Shown: positions 14,111 to 22,623, numbered from the stretch's first letter. The stretch is DNA of 33,768 nucleotides from Limisphaerales bacterium (GCA_003134375.1 PLAY01000129.1:163-33930); one strand, 5' to 3'. Numbers and translations are program-made. Notes: generated by a model from the letters alone, not told the origin.

Positions 14111-15190
14111 ATGAAGGTTGAGGAAAACCAAAACGGCGATGCACCGAAAGTTCTGGAGCAACTGGTCCATCAGGCCGAACGCGCCGGGGCGAGCGACATC
14201 CACCTCCAGATGCGCGGCAAGACGGCCGAGGTTAACTTCCGCCTCGACGGCATCATTGCTCCCGGTACGGAACTTCCCGCCGACGTGGCCGACCGCGTCT
14301 TTGGCCGGATCAAATTTCTGGCGCGGCTGAAGACGTATCAGGAATCGCTGCCGCAGGACGGCCGCATTGCGCGCGACGACCTCGGCAGCAAGAACGACAT
14401 CCGCGTGGCCACTTACCCGACCGTGACCGGGGAAAAAATCGTCCTGCGGCTTTTCAATTCGTCCCCGGCCATAACGCTCCGTGAATTGTCCCTGCCCGCT
14501 GCCGCCAATGCCGAACTGGAACATTTTCTCCGTCAATCCACTGGTCTGCTGCTCCTCACCGGCCCGGCTGGCAGCGGCAAGACCACCACGATTTACGCCT
14601 GCCTCCGCCATCTCGTCGAACCCGGCGGACGCCAGATCATCACCGTCGAGGACCCGGTGGAACAGATTGTTCCCGGCACGATGCAAACCGAGGTGAACGA
14701 AGCCATCGGCCTCGATTTCGCCCGCGCCGCGCGGCACCTGCTGCGGCAGGACCCACAGGTGCTCATCATCGGCGAGATTCGGGATGAAGCCACCGCGCAA
14801 CTGGCCGTGCGCGCCGGGCTGACCGGGCATCTCGTCATTTCCACGTTGCACGCCGGGTCGTGCCGGGGTGTATTCGAGCGGCTGCTGGTGATGTGCGCCG
14901 ACCATTCCGCCGTGGCCAGCGCGGTCGAACTGGTTTTCAACCAGCGGCTCATCCGCAAATTGTGTTCCGCATGCAACGGTGCCGGGTGCGATGCCTGTTT
15001 GCGCACCGGCTATCAAGGGCGCGTGCCGCTGGTGGAATGGTTGCGGGTGGACGAGGCGATGCGCGCGAAAATCCGGCAGCGGGAATTGACGGCATTGGTG
15101 CCGGCCCGGCCTTTGGAAGAATCGGCGCGTGAGCTTTTGCAGCAAGGTCTGTCCAATCAAGCAGAATACCAAAGAGTATTCGGCCTATGA
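14111..15190 (+). CDS. GspE/PilB-family secretion or pilus ATPase
   Basis: This 359-residue hexameric motor ATPase of the type II secretion/type IV pilus family has all core motifs: SDIHLQ at residue 28, Walker A GPAGSGKTT (151-159), the Asp-box region after it, Walker B QVLIIGEIRDE (216-226) and the His box GHLVISTLHAG (239-249). A zinc-binding tetracysteine follows (C285, C288, C293, C296). It lacks the long N1 domain of full GspE and is therefore short. Its stop overlaps the next start (ATGA), beginning a tight operon. Confidence 0.93.
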   Translation: MKVEENQNGDAPKVLEQLVHQAERAGASDIHLQMRGKTAEVNFRLDGIIAPGTELPADVADRVFGRIKFLARLKTYQESLPQDGRIARDDLGSKNDIRVATYPTVTGEKIVLRLFNSSPAITLRELSLPAAANAELEHFLRQSTGLLLLTGPAGSGKTTTIYACLRHLVEPGGRQIITVEDPVEQIVPGTMQTEVNEAIGLDFARAARHLLRQDPQVLIIGEIRDEATAQLAVRAGLTGHLVISTLHAGSCRGVFERLLVMCADHSAVASAVELVFNQRLIRKLCSACNGAGCDACLRTGYQGRVPLVEWLRVDEAMRAKIRQRELTALVPARPLEESARELLQQGLSNQAEYQRVFGL

Positions 15191-16167
15191 AACTGGACGA
15201 ATTTGCCTTCTTCAACCAACAACTGGCCGCGATGCTGCGCGACGGCATCCCGCTCGAGGGCGCGCTGCGGCGGCTCTGCCAGGAAATGCGCGCCGGGTCG
15301 CTGCGCACCGAACTGCAGGCGCTCGAAGCCGACCTCGCCAACGGCACGCCGATAGCCGACGCGTTGAAAGGCCGCCAGCTTCCAGAACTTTACAAACGGA
15401 TGATCATGGTCGGCGTCAAAAGCGGTGATCTGCCGGGGGCGCTGAACATGCTGGCGGATTACTTGCAACGCCAGAGCAGCCTCTGGACGCGGCTGAAAGG
15501 ATTGATGATTTATCCCTGCATCGTTTTGTTCGCCGCATTTTTATTGGCCTGCTTTTTGTCTTATATCCTCGGCACGTTTCTTTGGGGGAATTTTGCGTTT
15601 CTCGCCGACAATGCTCACGTGCCGGCGGTTTGGGTTGGCTTGTGGGTGGCACCGGTCATTCTCGGATTGGCGGTGCTGGCGGCATTGGTCGCGGTTTCCG
15701 TTCCGCCGATACGAAGAATGTTGCGCTGGCGCCTGCCAGCCTTCAAGGAAGCCAGCCTGGCACAAGTCGCATCAGCCATGGGATTGATGTTGAAAAACGG
15801 TGTGCCACTGGCCGACGCGCTGTCCTTTGTCGAGCAGCTTGAACACGGAACGATTGCGGCAAAAGAAATCTTGGAGTGGCAAGGGCGCCTCGCCTCCGGC
15901 CGCGGAAAATTTTCAGAAATGGCCCCTTCCAGCCGCGTATTTCCGCCGCTGTTTGTCTGGACGATTGCCCAATCCGGCGAGGACTTGACTTCCGGTTTTC
16001 AGCGCGCCGCTGAACTTTATCAAGCCCGTGCCCTGTATCGCTCCGAACTGCTGCTTTACTCGGCTCTGCCTTGTTCGGTCCTGGCGCTGGCGGCCATGAT
16101 CGCCAGCCAAATTTTGCCTGTGTTTGTCACTTTGACATCATTTATTACCTGGATCGGCGGTGATTGA
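15187..16167 (+). CDS. GspF-like inner-membrane platform protein 1
   Basis: The 326-residue protein has the two-domain GspF/PilC layout: an N-terminal cytoplasmic helical domain (FFNQQLAAMLRDGIPLEGAL), a first membrane pair near residues 105-165, a second GspF domain (SLAQVASAMGLMLKNGVPLA) and a last membrane helix near the C-terminus. It would anchor the ATPase and the pseudopilus at the inner membrane. It overlaps the ATPase gene by four bases. Confidence 0.9.
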   Translation: MKLDEFAFFNQQLAAMLRDGIPLEGALRRLCQEMRAGSLRTELQALEADLANGTPIADALKGRQLPELYKRMIMVGVKSGDLPGALNMLADYLQRQSSLWTRLKGLMIYPCIVLFAAFLLACFLSYILGTFLWGNFAFLADNAHVPAVWVGLWVAPVILGLAVLAALVAVSVPPIRRMLRWRLPAFKEASLAQVASAMGLMLKNGVPLADALSFVEQLEHGTIAAKEILEWQGRLASGRGKFSEMAPSSRVFPPLFVWTIAQSGEDLTSGFQRAAELYQARALYRSELLLYSALPCSVLALAAMIASQILPVFVTLTSFITWIGGD

Positions 16168-16175
16168 AGCTGGCC

Positions 16176-17399
16176 ATGAATATCGCAATTACATTTTCGC
16201 CCATGCTGGCTGATACCCCGATCCCACCATTGCTTGTTTTGCTATTGCTGCTTGCGGCATTGGCGAAATTTTTAGCGGCGTCAATTTCATGCCTCCTTCT
16301 GGCTGGCGTCGTCGGAGGGGTGATTTTTCTGCTTCACTTTTTATTCACCCTGCCGATGCGCCGGGCGGAACGCGCGCGGTTGTTCCTTGATTTGTTGGAA
16401 AGCGCGCTCAAGCGCGGCCAGTCCGTGGAGGCAATGATTCTTTCCATCGCCCAAAGCCGCGACCAGACACTGGGCGTGCGTTTTTATTTGCTAGCCGCAC
16501 ACATCGAAAGCGGATTGCGCTTTGTGGCCGCGCTGGAACAAGTGCCGCGCTTTCTGCCGCTGCAAATTGCCGCCATGCTCCGGGTCGGTGAAAAGCTCGG
16601 CGACCTCCGGCGCGTGCTGCCCGCCTGCCGCGAAATTCTGCGCGACCGGCCCGCGGCGGTTCGCAGCGCCATGCATTACATGATTTTGGTCGTTCTGCTC
16701 TTCTCGCCGGTCTTTATTTTCGTGGTGATGATGACGGCGGTCATGGTTATTCCAAAATTCAAGGAAGTCGCCGCTGGAATGGGCGTCGAGTTGTGGCCAG
16801 TGACAAAGTTCGTCTTTGGACACACAAACTGGTTGATTGGCATTGAAACAATTCTTTCCCTGCTGCTGATTGCTGCCGTGCTGATTTATATCGGCGGGTC
16901 GCAGCTTGTTCGCTGGTTTCAATTTCGCGGGTTGCCGTTCGTGGACTGGATTGCGTGGCGCATACCGTGGAAGCAAAAGCGGCTGCAACGGACGTTTTCC
17001 GCCATGCTCGCCGTGCTGCTCGATGGCGGCGTGCCGGAAGGCGAAGCCGTCCGGCTGGCGGGCGATTGTACGGCCAATGAAATCTGCCGCCACCGCACCC
17101 GGCTCGTGCTGGCCGCGCTGGAACAGGGAATCAAACTTGATGATGCCGTCCGCGCCTTCGACAGCAGCGGCGAGTTTCACTGGCGGCTGACCAACGCGAC
17201 GCACGCGCGCGGAGGATTTTTGAGCGCGTTGCAAGGCTGGCACGAGGCGCTCGACGCCAAAGCCTTTCAACAGGAGGAGGCTTCCGCCCACGCCATCACC
17301 AGTGGCCTGGTGATTTTGAACGGCGTGCTTGTCGCGCTGATTGCGACCGGCATGTTTGGCATCCTGATTGCCTGTGTAAACGCTGCGTTATTATGGTGA
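16176..17399 (+). CDS. GspF-like inner-membrane platform protein 2
   Basis: This is a second, longer platform protein of 407 residues from ATG 16176; a TTG at 16164 overlapping the previous stop would add four. It has N-terminal hydrophobic segments, a cytoplasmic domain with LFLDLLESALKRGQSVEAM, central membrane helices, a second repeat (FSAMLAVLLDGGVPEGEAV) and a C-terminal helix. It is much diverged from its neighbour. Two tandem F-type genes behind one ATPase suggest a heteromeric platform, which is inference. Confidence 0.87.
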   Translation: MNIAITFSPMLADTPIPPLLVLLLLLAALAKFLAASISCLLLAGVVGGVIFLLHFLFTLPMRRAERARLFLDLLESALKRGQSVEAMILSIAQSRDQTLGVRFYLLAAHIESGLRFVAALEQVPRFLPLQIAAMLRVGEKLGDLRRVLPACREILRDRPAAVRSAMHYMILVVLLFSPVFIFVVMMTAVMVIPKFKEVAAGMGVELWPVTKFVFGHTNWLIGIETILSLLLIAAVLIYIGGSQLVRWFQFRGLPFVDWIAWRIPWKQKRLQRTFSAMLAVLLDGGVPEGEAVRLAGDCTANEICRHRTRLVLAALEQGIKLDDAVRAFDSSGEFHWRLTNATHARGGFLSALQGWHEALDAKAFQQEEASAHAITSGLVILNGVLVALIATGMFGILIACVNAALLW

Positions 17400-17791
17400 C
17401 CGCTCGTTCACAAAATTCCTCCCTTGACCGGTCGCGAACGCGCGAGCGCGGCTTGCTAATGGTGGATTTGGTTGTCGGCATGGCGATTCTCACGCTCGCC
17501 ATCATACCGCTGGCGTTTCCGTTTGCGCATGAAAGACAATTGCTCCGCAACGAATATTTTCGCGGCGTCGCCATGGAAATTGTGGACGGGGAAATGGAGA
17601 TTCTGGCCGCCGGCGAATGGCGGGATTTCCCGGACGGCCCGCAGGTTTACACGGTTCATGCCAATGCCGCCGCCCGTCTGCCGTCCGGCCATTTTCAATT
17701 GACCAAGACCGGAAAACATCTCCGTCTCGAATGGACGTCTGACAACCGGCAGGGCATCGGCCCGGTCGTTCGCGAGGTCACGATCAAATGA
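17393..17791 (+). CDS. Prepilin-like protein (GspI-like) with Asp at +5
   Basis: The 132-residue protein has a positively charged leader ending RTRERG, then the hydrophobic helix LLMVDLVVGMAILTLAIIPL, matching a type IV prepilin cleavage site. Position +5 after the Gly is Asp instead of the usual Glu. A small globular beta-rich domain follows. By size and position it is like a minor pseudopilin (GspI/V type). It overlaps the platform gene by seven bases and the next gene by four. Confidence 0.78.
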   Translation: MVTARSQNSSLDRSRTRERGLLMVDLVVGMAILTLAIIPLAFPFAHERQLLRNEYFRGVAMEIVDGEMEILAAGEWRDFPDGPQVYTVHANAAARLPSGHFQLTKTGKHLRLEWTSDNRQGIGPVVREVTIK

Positions 17792-18294
17792 AACCACGCT
17801 TGTCCATTCCACGCGTTGGCGCTTCGGCCGGGTATCTCTTGATCGAGTGCCTGGTTTATATCAGCGTGTTCGCCGTCCTGCTCGGCATCGGATACGGGGC
17901 GTTTTACGTCTGCTGGGATTACTCGAAGGCGCTGCATTATGCGACGGATGACATCAACGCCGCCTTGCACGCCGGTGAACGCTGGCGGGCGGACATTCGC
18001 AACGCCACGGGAAAAATCACTGTCGAGACCACGCCGAAAGAAGAAGCTTTACGGATTCCCTGCGGGACCAACGAGGTCCTTTACCGTTTCAATGCCGGTG
18101 AAGTCCGCCGCCAGGTGGCGTCATCGGATTTTTCGGAGTCGTTGCTCTCGACGGTCAAGGCATCGCAAATGGTGATGGACGCGCGCGGGCCGGTCAGCAC
18201 CTGGCGCTGGGAACTGGAATTGAAATCGCGCCGCAAGGAAGGCCGCCTGCCATTATTGTTCACGTTCGAAGCGGCAACCAAACCGACGCCATGA
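17788..18294 (+). CDS. Prepilin-like protein (GspJ-like)
   Basis: The 168-residue protein has a leader ending in Gly before YLLIECLVYISVFAVLLGIG, a standard prepilin N-terminus with Glu at +5. A larger C-terminal domain follows, as in GspJ-type minor pseudopilins. ATGA overlaps on both sides place it firmly in the operon. It is expected to be cleaved and methylated by a prepilin peptidase encoded elsewhere, since none is in the window. Confidence 0.8.
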   Translation: MKPRLSIPRVGASAGYLLIECLVYISVFAVLLGIGYGAFYVCWDYSKALHYATDDINAALHAGERWRADIRNATGKITVETTPKEEALRIPCGTNEVLYRFNAGEVRRQVASSDFSESLLSTVKASQMVMDARGPVSTWRWELELKSRRKEGRLPLLFTFEAATKPTP

Positions 18295-18527
18295 AAACTT
18301 CCCGATTCAATTCTTCCCGGCATTCCCATCAAAGCGGTTCAGCCGTGTTGATTTTTATCACCCTGCTGGCGATCATGCTGATGCTGATCACCGCCAACAG
18401 CAGCGCCCTGCTTCATTTGCATCGGGAATTGAAATTGTTGGACCGGCGGCAGGTTGAACGGCTGAATGCCTTGCAAACCAATGCCACCACAACCGCCATT
18501 TCAACGGCGCAACCGGGATCAAAATGA
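18291..18527 (+). CDS. Short prepilin-like or PilX-like protein
   Basis: This 78-residue protein has a hydrophilic leader ending QSG followed by the hydrophobic helix SAVLIFITLLAIMLMLITAN, as in PilX/GspK-type N-termini. The globular domain of GspK is missing, so only the helix and a short tail remain. It is ATGA-coupled to both neighbours. It may be a reduced minor pseudopilin; there is no sign of a frameshift that would restore a longer product. Confidence 0.68.
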   Translation: MKTSRFNSSRHSHQSGSAVLIFITLLAIMLMLITANSSALLHLHRELKLLDRRQVERLNALQTNATTTAISTAQPGSK

Positions 18528-18802
18528 ACACCGATGCCAGCGCCAAAATCAAGATGCTCAACAGCTCGATGCAATGCTTTGTGTTCGGACTGTTGGGATT
18601 AATCCCGCTGATTGGGCTGCCGTTCGCGCTGGCTGCGCTGTGGATTTCGGGCCGGGTGCGGGGCAAAGAAAAACAGATGTGGAATGCGGCGCAGCCTTAT
18701 CGGACTTGGGGCGTGGTCTGCGCCGCCGGCGGGACCATTTTTTGGGGTTTCATCCTGACCATCATCATTTATCATGCGGTGACCGACAGCGGTTCCCGCT
18801 GA
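18524..18802 (+). CDS. Small two-helix membrane protein
   Basis: The 92-residue protein has two membrane helices, residues about 18-42 and 64-86, joined by a basic cytoplasmic-type loop (SGRVRGKEKQMW). It is the last gene of the secretion operon, joined by an ATGA overlap. No family is recognised. Its place suggests an accessory of the secretion apparatus, or simply a co-transcribed membrane protein. Confidence 0.65.
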   Translation: MNTDASAKIKMLNSSMQCFVFGLLGLIPLIGLPFALAALWISGRVRGKEKQMWNAAQPYRTWGVVCAAGGTIFWGFILTIIIYHAVTDSGSR

Positions 18803-18814
18803 AGCGCCAAGTTC

Positions 18815-19381
18815 TCAAGATTTTGGCAGCTTTTCTTCGACCATTTCACACAGGGCATGGAAAAGGATTTGATGCCCCTCCTGGATCCGCGCGGTGTTGT
18901 TACCCGATACGATTAAATCCAGAGTCGCCACACCCCTGGTGAACCCGCCGTCGCGTCCGAGGAAACAAATGCTTTCGACCCCTTTGCGTCCGGCCTCTTC
19001 CAGCGCGCGCAAAACGTTTTTTGATTTGCCGCTGGTGGTGAAGGCGATGAGCAGGTCGCCCGGTTCGGCCAGACCCCAGACCTGCCGCGCGAAAATTTCA
19101 TCGGCGCCGTAGTCGTTGCAAACGGCGGTCATCAATTCGCCGTTGGCCGTGAGCGAAATGGCCGGGTAAGGCCGGCGGTCTTCGCGGAAGCGGCAAAGGA
19201 ATTCCGTGGCCAGATGCGTGGCGTCGGACGCGCTGCCGCCGTTGCCGCACACGAGCAGCTTGTGGCCGGAGGTCAGGCAGGCCAGGATCATTTTCGTCGC
19301 GCGGTCCAGCGGTTCTTCCAAACCCGTCAGCTCGCGGAGTGTCGCGACCGATTCCTCAATCGCATGTAGTAATTGTGTCAT
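18815..19381 (-). CDS. gmhA: Sedoheptulose-7-phosphate isomerase (GmhA-like SIS protein)
   Basis: This 188-residue SIS-domain isomerase would make D-glycero-D-manno-heptose 7-phosphate for lipopolysaccharide core heptose. Diagnostic stretches are CGNGGSASDATHLATEF (sugar-phosphate site and metal-ligand His/Glu), NDYGADEIFARQV, TTSGKSKNVLRAL and ARIQEGHQILFHALCE (Gln/His ligands). Length fits the family. It converges on the secretion operon and is divergent from the FmdB-type gene, with 93 bp between the two starts that must contain both promoters. Confidence 0.9.
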   Translation of the reverse strand: MTQLLHAIEESVATLRELTGLEEPLDRATKMILACLTSGHKLLVCGNGGSASDATHLATEFLCRFREDRRPYPAISLTANGELMTAVCNDYGADEIFARQVWGLAEPGDLLIAFTTSGKSKNVLRALEEAGRKGVESICFLGRDGGFTRGVATLDLIVSGNNTARIQEGHQILFHALCEMVEEKLPKS

Positions 19382-19474
19382 GCGGGAAGACTAGTTGTTG
19401 GCCGTTGAAAGAAAAGGCGAAATCCGGCGCTGCTTGTCGCTTGAGATTTTTGCCCCACCGGTTATTTTCCTTTT

Positions 19475-19696
19475 ATGCCGATTTACGAGTTTCATTGTGA
19501 AAAGTGCGAACGCGACAGCGAAATCCTCGTCCGCTCCAGCGATTGGAAGGGAACGGAGTGCCCGCACTGCGGGTCAAAGAAATTGTCCAAGAAATTTTCC
19601 GTGTTCGCCTCCGCCGGCTCCAGTGGCAATGACGCGCCGTCGTGTCAGAACGGTGGCGGTGGATGTTGTGGCGGCCATTGCCACGGCGGACATTGA
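19475..19696 (+). CDS. FmdB-family zinc-ribbon protein
   Basis: The 73-residue protein starts MPIYEFHCEKC, the hallmark of the FmdB/CxxC_CXXC_SSSS putative regulatory family. Two CxxC pairs (C8/C11 and C29/C32) form a zinc ribbon. A Gly/Cys/His-rich tail (GGGGCCGGHCHGGH) could bind extra metal. The molecular role of the family is unsettled. The start is supported by the invariant N-terminus. Confidence 0.88.
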   Translation: MPIYEFHCEKCERDSEILVRSSDWKGTECPHCGSKKLSKKFSVFASAGSSGNDAPSCQNGGGGCCGGHCHGGH

Positions 19697-19698
19697 TT

Positions 19699-19754
19699 GG
19701 TAGAGCCTGGCTCTCCGAGCCGGCCGCGGCGCGCTACGGAGAGCGCACCCTACC
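19699..19754. repeat. Inverted repeat between convergent genes
   Basis: GGTAG (19699-19703) with CTACC (19750-19754) and CTCTCCG (19711-19717) with CGGAGAG (19737-19743) form a long interrupted stem between the FmdB-type and HAD genes. It may serve as a bidirectional terminator or be a dispersed palindrome. Confidence 0.45.
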
Positions 19755-20430
19755 TTGCACAAATTTCGCGCGCCGTCACCCGTGTCAAATCCTCCACCGC
19801 CCAATGGGGCTGGTGCTGCTTTAATTCGTCCAGTTTCGCGCCGCCGGTGGCCACGGCCAGCACTTTCGCGCCGATGAATTTTCCACAGCGGATGTCAAAC
19901 GGCGTGTCGCCAACCACAACGATTTCTTCGGGCCGCAGATTTTTCCCCAGCACGCGTCGTCCGCGTTCAAGTGCGGCGGCGGCGATGTGATTGCGGTCTT
20001 CGTGGTCATCGGCGAACCCGCCGGTGGCAAAAAAGTCCCAAAGCCCGTAGCGCCGCAGCTTGATTTCCGCGCCGAGCCGGATGTTGCCGGTAAGGAGGCC
20101 GAGCATCGGCGGATGGGGCAACGCGCGCAGATCGTTCAAGAATTCCGACACGCCCCGGCAGATTTCACCGTTGCTTTGCGCGACGATCTGGTCGAGCCAG
20201 AAGACGTAACGATCGAAAAACCGCCGGAAATTTTCCGGTGTGGCCGGGATGTTGTGAAAGCCGAAAAATTCGCGGACCAGATTCACATCGGTGCGTCCGG
20301 CAAACCTGATTTTCTCAATGCCGTCGCGCGCGTTGAACTCCGTGGCGAAGGTCCTGGCAAAGGCCTGCGAACCGGCCCGCCCCGTGTGAACGAGCGTGCC
20401 ATCAACATCAAACAAAACGAGCCGCACCAT
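19750..20430 (-). CDS. HAD-superfamily phosphatase (phosphoglycolate phosphatase-like)
   Basis: From ATG 20430 the protein has 226 residues and opens with the HAD motif I LVLFDVDGTLVHTG (nucleophile Asp and the +2 Asp). LLTGNIR is motif II and VVVGDTPFDIRCGK is motif IV, with a helical cap domain between. It most resembles Gph-like phosphatases, but the substrate cannot be read from sequence. The open frame upstream to 20655 runs through a large palindromic repeat and is not likely translated. Confidence 0.85.
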   Translation of the reverse strand: MVRLVLFDVDGTLVHTGRAGSQAFARTFATEFNARDGIEKIRFAGRTDVNLVREFFGFHNIPATPENFRRFFDRYVFWLDQIVAQSNGEICRGVSEFLNDLRALPHPPMLGLLTGNIRLGAEIKLRRYGLWDFFATGGFADDHEDRNHIAAAALERGRRVLGKNLRPEEIVVVGDTPFDIRCGKFIGAKVLAVATGGAKLDELKQHQPHWAVEDLTRVTAREICAR

Positions 20431-20497
20431 CCGGAGAAGTTGCCGGAATTTGAAGTTTTCCGCGAGAATTTTCAGGACGGTTGCCGGATGGCAGTTC

Positions 20498-20567
20498 CTG
20501 GGAGCGCTGGCGTCCCGCCGGCGGGTGGTTCGCAAGGGACTGGCCGGCGAGACGCCGGCGCTCCCAG
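20498..20567. repeat. Large dispersed-type palindrome (GSAGVPPA-like)
   Basis: The 17-bp arms at 20498-20514 and 20551-20567 pair with one mismatch and surround a GC-rich centre. When translated by chance they give GSAGVSPA-like peptides, a signature I recall from interspersed repeats in Verrucomicrobia and Planctomycetes. It lies just upstream of the HAD gene. Confidence 0.6.
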
Positions 20568-20638
20568 GGAACAGTGGGCAGGCGCAAGCTTTCGGATTGC
20601 GCGTTTCGTCACGGGCGCGATAATGCCGGCCTGAATTC

Positions 20639-21229
20639 ATGAACGAGTGGAACATTCAATCCCGCGCCCACGCCTGCGAGGTGTGCGGCCAGCCGTTTGC
20701 CGACAAACAGGTTTATCACACGTTGCTGTTCGATGAGCCGCCGGAGTTGCGGCGCTCGGACATTTGCGAGCCGTGCTCGCAAAAGCAAAGCGCCGGGGAC
20801 ACGCGCAATCGCGCCGGGTTCATCTCGCATTGGCAGGGAATTTACGAAGCGCCGCCGCCGCCCGCCGATCCGATTCACAAGGACACCGCCGAAACGCTGC
20901 TGCGGAAACTGATTGAGCAAAATGACCCGCGTTACGCGCCTGCCGGCTACATCCTCGCCGTCATGCTCGAACGCAAGCGTGTGCTCAAGGTGAAGGAACA
21001 AATCGTCAACGATGGCAAGCGCGTGTTCATTTACGAGCAGCCCGGGACCGGCGACGTGTTCACGATTGCCGACCCGGACCTGCGCTTGGATCAACTCGAA
21101 GCCGTCCAACGCGACGTGGCTGGGTTGCTGGAACATGGCCTGAATCCGCCGGCCCCGGCCCCGGTGGCCGCTGCCGAAACCGCAACCGAAGCCACGCCGC
21201 AATCAACTGAACAACCCGCTGTGAACTGA
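20639..21229 (+). CDS. Conserved zinc-ribbon protein of unknown function
   Basis: The 196-residue protein has an N-terminal four-Cys zinc site (CEVCGQPF near residue 14, and CEPCSQ near 43). A helical middle follows, containing ILAVMLERKRVLKVKEQI, and then an Ala/Pro/Glu-rich disordered tail. No enzyme motif is seen. The order zinc knuckle plus helical body suggests a small regulatory or ribosome/RNA-associated protein, which is a guess. It sits alone upstream of rnc. Confidence 0.75.
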   Translation: MNEWNIQSRAHACEVCGQPFADKQVYHTLLFDEPPELRRSDICEPCSQKQSAGDTRNRAGFISHWQGIYEAPPPPADPIHKDTAETLLRKLIEQNDPRYAPAGYILAVMLERKRVLKVKEQIVNDGKRVFIYEQPGTGDVFTIADPDLRLDQLEAVQRDVAGLLEHGLNPPAPAPVAAAETATEATPQSTEQPAVN

Positions 21230-21290
21230 ACCAACAAAAACAATTTCTCCAAATGAAATCCCCTCTCCCGGTTTCGCTGTCGCTCAACCA

Positions 21291-21328
21291 CCCTCTCCCC
21301 GCCGGGCGGGGAGAGGGCTGGGGCGAGG
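21291..21328. repeat. Third REP-like palindrome
   Basis: The perfect 12-bp arms CCCTCTCCCCGC/GCGGGGAGAGGG around a three-base loop are the same arms as in the hairpin at 13301-13328. A CTGGGGCGAGG flank matches the flanks there. It lies between the zinc-ribbon gene and rnc. Confidence 0.7.
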
Positions 21329-21356
21329 GGCGTTTAGCTTAATCAAACCACTGGAC

Positions 21357-22097
21357 GTGTCCGAACTTTCCGAATTCCAAACCCGCCTCGGCTACACGTT
21401 CCGCGACGAGGGCCTGCTGCGGCTGGCACTCACGCATCCGTCGGTCGCCCATGAGCAGGGCGAAACTGCGTCTGGCGGGGACGAACCGCAGCGAAGACCC
21501 GCGCACAACCAGCGGCTGGAATTCCTCGGTGATGCCGTGTTGCAGCTCGTCCTCACCCACGAGTTGTATGAAAAATTCCCCGCGTTCGACGAAGGCCCGC
21601 TGACCAAGGCGCGCGCCAAGCTCGTCAACCGCCGCACGCTGGGCGAACACGCCCGCGCGCTCGGCCTGGGCGCGCACATGATCTTGAGCCGCGGCGAGGA
21701 AATGCACGGGGGACGTGAACGCGCATCCGCGCTGGCCGACACGTTTGAGGCGTTGCTCGGCGCGATTTTTTTGGATGGCGGATATGAGGCGGCGCGCGAA
21801 TTTATCCTGCGCGAATTTGGCGCGGACTTCGGCAAATTGGGCGTGCTGCCAACCATTGAAAATCCCAAGGGCGAGTTGCAGGAACTGCTTCAGGCGCGCT
21901 CGTCCGCAGCGCCGGAATACCACGTCATTTCCGCCACCGGCCCGGACCACGACCGCGTGTTTGAATGCACCGTGCAGCACGAAGGGGTCGAACTTGCGCG
22001 CGGCAGCGGCAAAAGCAAAAAGGCCGCCGAGAGCGATGCGGCCCTGGCGGCGTTGAAAAAGTTGCGCGAGGAATCGGAAATCAAGTCCGGGTCTTGA
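21357..22097 (+). CDS. rnc: Ribonuclease III
   Basis: This 246-residue double-strand-specific endoribonuclease matures rRNA and regulates mRNA. The RNase III signature QRLEFLGDAVLQLVL (about residues 58-72) is intact. The second catalytic acidic segment, ALADTFEALLGAIFLDGG, and a C-terminal double-strand RNA-binding domain (residues about 170-240, GSGKSKKAAESDAALAAL) follow. The GTG start at 21357 gives a normal N-terminus (ELSEFQTRLGYTF). The gene ends tail-to-tail with mscL, overlapping it by 17 bp. Confidence 0.95.
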   Translation: MSELSEFQTRLGYTFRDEGLLRLALTHPSVAHEQGETASGGDEPQRRPAHNQRLEFLGDAVLQLVLTHELYEKFPAFDEGPLTKARAKLVNRRTLGEHARALGLGAHMILSRGEEMHGGRERASALADTFEALLGAIFLDGGYEAAREFILREFGADFGKLGVLPTIENPKGELQELLQARSSAAPEYHVISATGPDHDRVFECTVQHEGVELARGSGKSKKAAESDAALAALKKLREESEIKSGS

Positions 22098-22566
22098 GCA
22101 GATCGCGGATTTCGGTCAAGAGTTTTTCCTGGGCGGTCGGTTCGGGTGGCAGCGTGGGTTTCGCTTCTTCATGGCGTTTGAGCGCATTCATGCCTTTCAC
22201 CAGCAGAAAAATACAAAAGGCCACGATTAAAAAATTCAGGCTGATGGTGGTGAAATCGCCCCACGCGAGCACCGGGCCATCTTTTAGCGCAGCGTCCAGC
22301 GGCAAATGCTTGCCAAGGGTTGTCGGAGCTGCCGCATAAACTTCCTGCGCCTGCCGGACTTTGTCGGACAACGGAAGGTAAAGATTGGTAAAATCCAGAT
22401 TGCCGACAAGTCTGCCGATGGGCGGCATGATGACGTCGGAAACGAGTGCGGTGACAATTTTCCCAAACGCCGCGCCGATGATGACGCCCACGGCGAGGTC
22501 GGCGACATTGCCTCGCAGCGCGAACTCTCTGAACTCTTCCAGGATGGGTATTTTCACAGTTTTCAC
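22081..22566 (-). CDS. mscL: Large-conductance mechanosensitive channel
   Basis: The 161-residue MscL is a pentameric inner-membrane channel that opens under osmotic downshock. The N-terminal helix and TM1 are typical (LRGNVADLAVGVIIGAAFGK), followed by a periplasmic loop longer than usual, TM2 (FLIVAFCIFLLVKGMN) and a C-terminal helix bundle ending LTEIRDLL. The GTG start at 22566 is preceded by AAAGGA at good spacing. It overlaps the end of rnc. Confidence 0.95.
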   Translation of the reverse strand: MKTVKIPILEEFREFALRGNVADLAVGVIIGAAFGKIVTALVSDVIMPPIGRLVGNLDFTNLYLPLSDKVRQAQEVYAAAPTTLGKHLPLDAALKDGPVLAWGDFTTISLNFLIVAFCIFLLVKGMNALKRHEEAKPTLPPEPTAQEKLLTEIRDLLKTRT

Positions 22567-22623
22567 GGTTGGTTTCCTTTCGCAACTTAGTTTGTCTTCA
22601 TCATCCTAAAAGTCAACCGGCGT

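Noticed and set aside
14054..15172. 372-codon frame antisense to the secretion ATPase
   Set aside because: It is the mirror of a well-supported ATPase gene with all motifs; long antisense frames are common in this GC-rich coding DNA.
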